Notes under the pieces: model-generated
What the model saw: the letters and a program-made list of their open reading frames with translations, nothing else
What the model was told of the DNA's origin: nothing
Databases searched by the model: none
Made by a program: the position numbers and the translations under genes
Origin: Apostichopus parvimensis
Lineage: Eukaryota; Echinodermata; Holothuroidea; Aspidochirotida; Stichopodidae
Direction of reading: 5' to 3'
Length of the DNA: 24,692 nucleotides
Assembly (NCBI GenBank): GCA_000934455.1
Contig: KN892107.1
Location: 2,930 to 27,621 of the forward strand
Shown here: positions 24,201 through 24,692 of the stretch, piece after piece
Position numbering within the stretch: position 1 is the first letter of the stretch
Layout: every line of letters starts with the position of its first letter

Positions 24201-24692
24201 AATTGGAGAAATGATAATAATTCTTCCCAACATTTAACCCCTCCTAACCCAGACAGTTTTCTTTGTTAACTACTTTGAATGACAATGAGCTGGAATATTT
24301 CTTACCAGAACAAAGATCAGAAAATATCTAGCCTGATATGAAATGTAAACAAGCTCTCTTTTGGAATTGCTAAAACATACCCTCAAAACACATTGTCATA
24401 CAAATTATATTAGACTTTGTTACAAAGATGGAGCCTGTCAGTTCTTTAGTTAGACCCTGCATAGTTCCTTTTTTATACTTAACCTCAGCCCAAGGTTCTT
24501 TAGAAAGGGCAATAACATTGAACAATATAGAATCCTAGTAGAATTTCACCTACTTAAATTACAGACTGGTGTAGCCTAGACATTTTACCTTGGAGGTAAA
24601 GATGCCTCACAGGGATTGTCACATAATTCAGGTAACAGTGGAAAGTGTCAAATGGAGCTACTTGTAACTTGGTGTAGTTGCTGTCCCGCCCC
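165..24692 (-). CDS. FGFR: FGFR-type receptor tyrosine kinase gene, split into 13 visible exons, partial at both ends
   Basis: This is the only gene I can support. In minus-strand order its exons encode FN3 (partial) - FN3 - Ig I - acid box - Ig II - Ig III - transmembrane helix - juxtamembrane - kinase N-lobe. Together they give about 2.1 kb of coding sequence including one optional exon. Every exon is bounded by AG and GT, and the codon phases agree across all junctions: 1/1/1/1/0/1/0/0/1/0/2/1. The kinase part is FGFR-like rather than VEGFR- or PDGFR-like: a GEGAFG nucleotide loop, VAVKMLK, then [20 protein letters not shown]. The product should be a type I plasma-membrane receptor for FGF ligands that dimerises and signals through tyrosine phosphorylation. 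The signal peptide and start codon lie past the right edge, and the catalytic loop to the C-terminus lies past the left edge. I see no promoter or polyA signal that belongs to it in this window. FN3 modules ahead of Ig I are not part of vertebrate FGFRs. Confidence 0.93.
276..683 (-). other. Intron, 408 bp, between two kinase exons
   Basis: It is a phase-1 intron from GTAAGT to ATTTCTACAG. Nothing else is recognisable in it. Confidence 0.88.
684..799 (-). CDS. FGFR: FGFR exon: kinase N-lobe, glycine loop and catalytic lysine
   Basis: The exon has 116 bases, phase 2 in and phase 1 out (vertebrate counterpart 122, a two-codon difference). It encodes [20 protein letters not shown], then [18 protein letters not shown]. 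The nucleotide-binding loop G-E-G-A-F-G, the V-A-V-K lysine that contacts ATP phosphates and the L-G-K start of the kinase are all intact. In vertebrate FGFRs the loop is G-E-G-C-F-G, where the Cys is the target of covalent FGFR inhibitors; here it is Ala. The acceptor is TTCTCTTTATCAG and the donor is C|GTAAGT. A plus-strand open frame across this exon is its antisense shadow. Confidence 0.96.
800..1056 (-). other. Intron, 257 bp, before the first kinase exon
   Basis: It is a short phase-2 intron from GTAAAA to TTCTCTTTATCAG. Nothing else is visible in it. Confidence 0.85.
1057..1181 (-). CDS. FGFR: FGFR exon: cytoplasmic juxtamembrane segment
   Basis: The exon has 125 bases, phase 0 in and phase 2 out. 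It encodes [20 protein letters not shown], then [20 protein letters not shown], then D. The R-L-S-S-S motif is also present in vertebrate FGFR1 (S-R-L-S-S-S-G), and [11 protein letters not shown] matches P-E-D-P-R-W-E-L-P-R-D-R just before the kinase. In vertebrates the start of this segment binds the FRS2 PTB domain; the position is conserved but the exact residues (I-S-L-D-S for V-T-V-S-A) differ. The exon is 21 bases shorter than the vertebrate exon I recall (146). The donor is ACAG|GTAAAA. Confidence 0.93.
1372..1526. repeat. Imperfect tandem duplication with G-rich insert, two copies
   Basis: The segment starting CATCCTCAAT and ending AATCCAGTCCACAGGTT occurs at 1372-1457 and again at 1458-1526. 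The first copy is longer because it holds a poly-G tract (G12, C, G5) that the second copy lacks. Confidence 0.85.
1850..2740. repeat. Minisatellite, about 13 copies of a 69-bp unit
   Basis: Head-to-tail copies share the core CACAGATGGGTAATTTAC, then GACCATATACACACCCACC, then AAAGTCCCTCTTTCTCACAG. Most copies are 69 bp. One early copy carries an extra 5 bases (ATCAT), and a few later ones are shortened by 4 to 6 bases within the CTTTCTC region. Because 69 is divisible by three and the unit has few stops, long open frames with 23-residue periodicity appear on both strands; they are not genes. It lies in the intron before the juxtamembrane exon. Copies differ by a few point changes (ACAAACAC, ACGAACAC, ACGGACAC), and the GACGGG variant occurs in two neighbouring copies, suggesting local duplication. 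Confidence 0.97.
2796..3010 (-). CDS. FGFR: FGFR exon: extracellular juxtamembrane, transmembrane helix and inner juxtamembrane
   Basis: The exon has 215 bases, phase 1 in and phase 0 out. It begins [20 protein letters not shown], the short stalk after Ig III. Then follows a long uninterrupted hydrophobic helix (roughly residues 23-48 of the exon) of Leu, Ile, Val and Gly with three consecutive cysteines (LCCCIVLLC) at its inner end, followed by the charged [10 protein letters not shown]. It ends KPLLSRQ, which lines up with the vertebrate K-S-I-P-L-R-R-Q just before the FRS2-binding segment. A small-residue G-I-G-V-S patch could pack in a dimer interface (inference). The Cys run could be palmitoylated (inference). 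The donor is CAG|GTAAAA. Confidence 0.93.
3011..3528 (-). other. Intron, 518 bp, between Ig III and the membrane exon
   Basis: It is bounded by GTAAGA and TTTTAATTCTAG, phase 1. It contains short C/T-rich simple sequence next to the donor (3485-3510), imperfect (TCCC)n. An intronic Met precedes the membrane exon in the same frame and is not a start. Confidence 0.8.
3529..3676 (-). CDS. FGFR: FGFR exon: second half of Ig domain III (IIIb/IIIc equivalent)
   Basis: The exon is 148 bases, phase 0 in and phase 1 out, the same phases and about the same size as the vertebrate IIIb (148) and IIIc (145) exons. It encodes [20 protein letters not shown], then [20 protein letters not shown], ending SWLDVQKLP. 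The F-strand [11 protein letters not shown] matches vertebrate E-D-A-G-E-Y-T-C-L-A-G, and S-W-L-D-V matches A-W-L-T-V. In vertebrates this half domain sets FGF specificity through a choice of two exons; here only one copy is visible. The acceptor is GCTCAACAG and the donor is G|GTAAGA. Confidence 0.95.
3821..3833. repeat. G13 homopolymer
   Basis: There are thirteen G on the plus strand after TTTTCTT. A very similar context (TTTCTT then G14) occurs at 6381-6394. Confidence 0.9.
4836..4890. repeat. 12-bp tandem repeat, about 4 copies
   Basis: The unit CTACCCGTCACT is repeated with drift in the last copies (CACGCTACCC, TGTCATTCTATCCC). It lies just downstream of a C13 run at 4799-4811. Confidence 0.8.
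5958..6095 (-). CDS. FGFR: Candidate FGFR cassette exon inserted in Ig domain III (46 codons)
   Basis: An open segment of exactly 46 codons lies between IIIa and the second half of Ig III. It starts after an in-frame TAG whose AG serves as acceptor (GGATTAG|CAA) and ends at a good donor, GAG|GTAAAG. It is phase 0 on both sides, so it can be included or skipped without a frameshift. It encodes [18 protein letters not shown], then [17 protein letters not shown], ending [11 protein letters not shown], with one N-R-T sequon and no Cys. The acceptor has almost no pyrimidine tract, consistent with regulated or weak inclusion. From memory, sea urchin FGFR has two splice forms, Ig3L and Ig3S, differing by a 34-codon insert in this domain, and this exon may be the equivalent. 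It could instead be a chance open frame. A shorter version beginning at CTG after ATGAG would also be in phase. Confidence 0.68.
6381..6394. repeat. G14 homopolymer
   Basis: There are fourteen G on the plus strand, in the intron upstream of the cassette exon (in gene sense). Confidence 0.9.
9204..9243. repeat. (AAT)n microsatellite, interrupted
   Basis: AATAATAATAATAATC is followed by further ATA/ATG variants within the IIIa-proximal intron. Confidence 0.88.
9398..9588 (-). CDS. FGFR: FGFR exon: first half of Ig domain III (IIIa equivalent)
   Basis: The exon is 191 bases, the same length I recall for the vertebrate IIIa exon, with the same phases (1 in, 0 out). It encodes [20 protein letters not shown], then [20 protein letters not shown], and ends DDFFQILK. 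The B-strand F-T-C-K-V-F and C-strand H-F-S-W align with vertebrate F-M-C-K-V-Y and H-I-Q-W, and the final Q-I-L-K is the same as in vertebrate FGFRs. N-S-T and N-G-T sequons are present. It forms part of the ligand-binding pocket with Ig II. The donor AAG|GTAAGA is strong. It can splice in phase 0 either to the optional exon or straight to the 3529-3676 exon. Confidence 0.95.
9741..9754. repeat. C14 homopolymer
   Basis: There are fourteen C on the plus strand, about 150 bases upstream (in gene sense) of the IIIa exon acceptor. Confidence 0.9.
10886..10940 (-). repeat. C-rich tandem tract; G-rich on the gene-sense strand
   Basis: Plus-strand repeats of CACCCCACCCTCCCC (15 bp) give, on the minus strand, many runs of three and four G separated by single A or T. 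That satisfies the common G-quadruplex pattern many times over. It sits in the intron between Ig II and Ig III, so it would be present in the pre-mRNA. Confidence 0.85.
12009..12138 (-). CDS. FGFR: FGFR exon: second half of Ig domain II
   Basis: The exon has 130 bases, phase 0 in and phase 1 out. It encodes [20 protein letters not shown], then [20 protein letters not shown], ending VVN. The [10 protein letters not shown] motif is the F-strand Cys signature of an Ig domain, and IDLVVN corresponds to the vertebrate end of Ig II (HLDVV). The vertebrate counterpart exon is of similar size (124 bases, from memory). The leftover G joins AT of the next exon to make Asp, giving the linker D-R-P, like the vertebrate E-R-S-P linker that contacts FGF. 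The donor is GTAAGT. Confidence 0.92.
12139..12774 (-). other. Intron, 636 bp, inside Ig II
   Basis: It is a phase-0 intron from GTGAGT to TTTGCAACAG and splits Ig II between its two cysteines, as in vertebrate FGFRs. A GA-rich patch (about 12250-12300) and otherwise unremarkable AT-rich sequence fill it. Confidence 0.8.
12775..13019 (-). CDS. FGFR: FGFR exon: acid box and first half of Ig domain II
   Basis: The exon has 245 bases, phase 1 in and phase 0 out. It begins with an acidic segment, [20 protein letters not shown], the position and character of the FGFR acid box between Ig I and Ig II. Then comes the Ig II start: a basic and flexible stretch, the B-strand Cys ([15 protein letters not shown]) and the C-strand Trp ([14 protein letters not shown]). 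In vertebrates the N-terminal part of Ig II binds heparan sulfate and the acid box competes with it. The several lysines around the Cys are consistent with that, but this is inference. The acceptor has a strong poly-T tract (TTTTTTTTACAG). The donor is GAG|GTGAGT at 12774. Confidence 0.92.
13293..13583 (-). CDS. FGFR: FGFR exon: complete Ig domain I
   Basis: This 291-base exon holds a whole Ig-like C2 domain, phase 1 to phase 1, the classic portable Ig module. Landmarks are the B-strand Cys ([14 protein letters not shown]), the C-strand Trp ([12 protein letters not shown]) and the F-strand motif ([17 protein letters not shown]), ending [15 protein letters not shown] and N-T-T sequons are present. 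It sits directly before the acid box, so by order it is Ig I, the domain that autoinhibits ligand binding in vertebrate FGFRs. The acceptor is TTTTTCTCTTGCAG and the donor is G|GTAAGT. An upstream Met in the same open run lies inside the intron and is not a start. Confidence 0.93.
14501..14714. repeat. 25-bp tandem repeat, 9 copies
   Basis: The unit CCAGCCTTATTCAATGACTC plus TTACT recurs at an exact 25-base spacing starting at 14501, 14526, 14551, 14576, 14601, 14626, 14651, 14676 and 14701 (the last partial). Copies 3 and 8 share the variant CCAGCCATATGCAGTGACTC. Confidence 0.96.
17554..17594. repeat. Perfect hairpin flanked by 7-bp direct repeats
   Basis: CATGGAGCTATA (17561-17572) and its exact reverse complement TATAGCTCCATG (17576-17587) are separated by AAC. 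GTGTAAT lies immediately on both sides (17554-17560 and 17588-17594). This is either a small palindromic insertion with target duplication or a local templated inversion. Confidence 0.9.
18758..18787 (+). repeat. Short G/A-rich tract
   Basis: GGGGGAGGGGAGGGAGAAGG continues as GGAGGGG. It has plus-strand G-quadruplex potential, antisense to the receptor gene, with no associated gene signal. Confidence 0.7.
19636..20058. repeat. Compound GT / GGA minisatellite, about 10 irregular copies
   Basis: Units of the form GGTATATGTGTGTGTGTTGG followed by TGAGGAGGAGGGA are repeated with lengths of roughly 33 to 50 bases, ending in a pure (GGA)n run at about 20019-20050. Purines and TG steps dominate the plus strand. 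Open frames across it (Ser/Pro/Thr/His/Tyr on the minus strand) are repeat artefacts. Confidence 0.95.
20755..21193 (+). pseudogene. Possible decayed coding block nested in the FGFR intron, unidentified
   Basis: Three overlapping plus-strand open segments in different frames have protein-like composition. They run 20755-20853 (containing [13 protein letters not shown]), 20837-21016 (containing [20 protein letters not shown] and [14 protein letters not shown]), and 21059-21193 (containing [19 protein letters not shown], ending [12 protein letters not shown] and a stop). The first frame break coincides with a six-G run at 20842-20847, and the second lies in the 38-bp triplication. This looks like an old gene or transposon fragment broken by indels and duplication. 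I do not recognise the family and give no function. Chance open frames are the main alternative, given the AT-rich background. Confidence 0.35.
20940..21053. repeat. 38-bp tandem repeat, 3 exact copies
   Basis: AACAAGCTAGGAAGTCATGT plus GTCACCTGTGACATCTTA is repeated without a mismatch at 20940, 20978 and 21016. Each unit contains the 13-bp odd palindrome-like GTCACCTGTGAC. Perfect identity suggests a recent duplication. Confidence 0.97.
21600..21767 (-). CDS. FGFR: FGFR exon: C-terminal half of the FN3 module
   Basis: The exon has 168 bases, phase 1 in and phase 1 out. It encodes [20 protein letters not shown], then [20 protein letters not shown], then [15 protein letters not shown]. The L-x-x-Y-E-P-L-T-N-Y tyrosine corner, the following F-W-V-E-M strand and the terminal P-P are typical of the second half of an FN3 domain. 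N-L-T and N-Y-S are N-glycosylation sequons. The donor is C|GTAAGT. The leftover C joins GA of the Ig I exon to give Arg, so the linker to Ig I is short (GLPP-R-APYL). Confidence 0.88.
21768..22811 (-). other. Intron, 1044 bp, splitting the FN3 module
   Basis: It is bounded by GTAAGA at 22811 and the acceptor TTCTTCTGTTCTTGAAG ending at 21768. It splits an FN3 module in phase 1 between strands C and C'. I see no genes or repeats of note in it. Confidence 0.8.
22812..22943 (-). CDS. FGFR: FGFR exon: N-terminal half of an FN3 module
   Basis: The exon has 132 bases. It starts with two bases that complete a codon and ends AAT T|GTAAGA, phase 1. It encodes [11 protein letters not shown], then [12 protein letters not shown], then [12 protein letters not shown]. 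The PPENF opening and the V-x-W of strand B (NVSWSLP) are the usual first-half landmarks of FN3. Joining to the next exon creates Ser, so the junction reads N-N-S-T, which contains two overlapping N-glycosylation sequons. Two cysteines (KCTIKVC) are unusual for FN3; they could form a disulfide with the Cys just after the junction in the next exon. An in-frame run continues past the donor, but the donor is chosen because GTAAGA is strong and the phase fits. Confidence 0.85.
22944..22958 (-). promoter_or_regulatory. (CT)n polypyrimidine tract and 3' splice site of the FN3 exon
   Basis: The gene-sense strand reads TTTCTCTCTCTCTCTGCAG immediately before the exon at 22943, so a GA/CT microsatellite acts as the splice-acceptor pyrimidine tract. 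Confidence 0.75.
22944..24588 (-). other. Intron, 1645 bp, between the two FN3 regions
   Basis: It is bounded by GTAAAA at 24588 and a CTCTCTCTCTGCAG acceptor ending at 22944. The acceptor's pyrimidine tract is a (CT)n microsatellite. A 68-codon open segment sits on the minus strand at 23857-24063, but it has no splice support with the right phases and I do not count it as an exon. The rest is AT-rich sequence without recognisable genes. Confidence 0.75.
24589..24692 (-). CDS. FGFR: FGFR exon: C-terminal half of an FN3-like module (truncated by window edge)
   Basis: The open minus-strand segment runs from the window edge to a donor CAAG|GTAAAA at 24588. It has 34 complete codons, including [20 protein letters not shown], followed by VRHLYLQ, and ends in phase 1. 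The stretch LQVAPFDTF resembles the E-to-F strand 'tyrosine corner' of FN3 modules (L-x-x-x-P-x-T-x-Y/F). The G left over joins AA of the next exon to give Glu, leading into the proline-rich linker IHPPPENF that starts the next FN3. It is extracellular if the model is right. One Cys is visible. The exon's 5' limit is outside the window. FN3 is a family-level inference from a short pattern. Confidence 0.72.

Overview
The window is a stretch of an invertebrate deuterostome nuclear genome, most likely an echinoderm. It is AT-rich, intron-dominated and full of simple repeats. It contains most of one split gene on the minus strand, read from the right edge to the left edge: a fibroblast growth factor receptor (FGFR) receptor tyrosine kinase. 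Neither end of the gene is present. The signal peptide and first exons lie beyond position 24692. Most of the kinase domain (hinge, catalytic loop, activation loop, C-lobe) lies below position 165.

I reconstructed thirteen exons by joining open segments at AG/GT splice sites and checking that every junction keeps the reading phase. In gene order they encode: the second half of a fibronectin type III (FN3) module (24589-24692, cut by the window edge); a complete FN3 module split over two exons (22812-22943, 21600-21767); Ig domain I in one exon (13293-13583); the acid box plus the first half of Ig II (12775-13019); the second half of Ig II (12009-12138); the first half of Ig III (9398-9588, equivalent to vertebrate exon IIIa); an optional 46-codon exon (5958-6095); the second half of Ig III (3529-3676, equivalent to IIIb/IIIc); the membrane-spanning exon (2796-3010); the juxtamembrane exon (1057-1181); and two kinase N-lobe exons (684-799, 165-275). 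The FGFR assignment rests on the kinase sequence (GEGAFG loop, [18 protein letters not shown]), on the Ig-acid box-Ig-Ig-TM order, and on exon sizes of 191, 148 and 111 bases that match, from memory, the vertebrate FGFR exons.

The working model is a cell-surface FGF receptor. The Ig II/Ig III part would bind ligand and heparan sulfate, the acid box would restrain it, the juxtamembrane segment would recruit an FRS2-type adaptor, and the kinase would signal. Two things are unusual compared with vertebrates: FN3 modules in front of Ig I, and a cassette exon inside Ig III exactly where vertebrates choose between IIIb and IIIc.

The rest is intron. The introns hold several tandem arrays: about 13 copies of a 69-bp unit at 1850-2740, 9 copies of a 25-bp unit at 14501-14714, a purine-rich minisatellite at 19636-20058, and 3 exact copies of a 38-bp unit at 20940-21053. 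There are also many G/C homopolymers, a perfect hairpin flanked by direct repeats near 17.57 kb, a C-rich tract with G-quadruplex potential on the transcribed-sense strand near 10.9 kb, and a decayed plus-strand coding-like block near 20.75-21.2 kb. I see no prokaryotic operon, CRISPR array, or convincing RNA gene.
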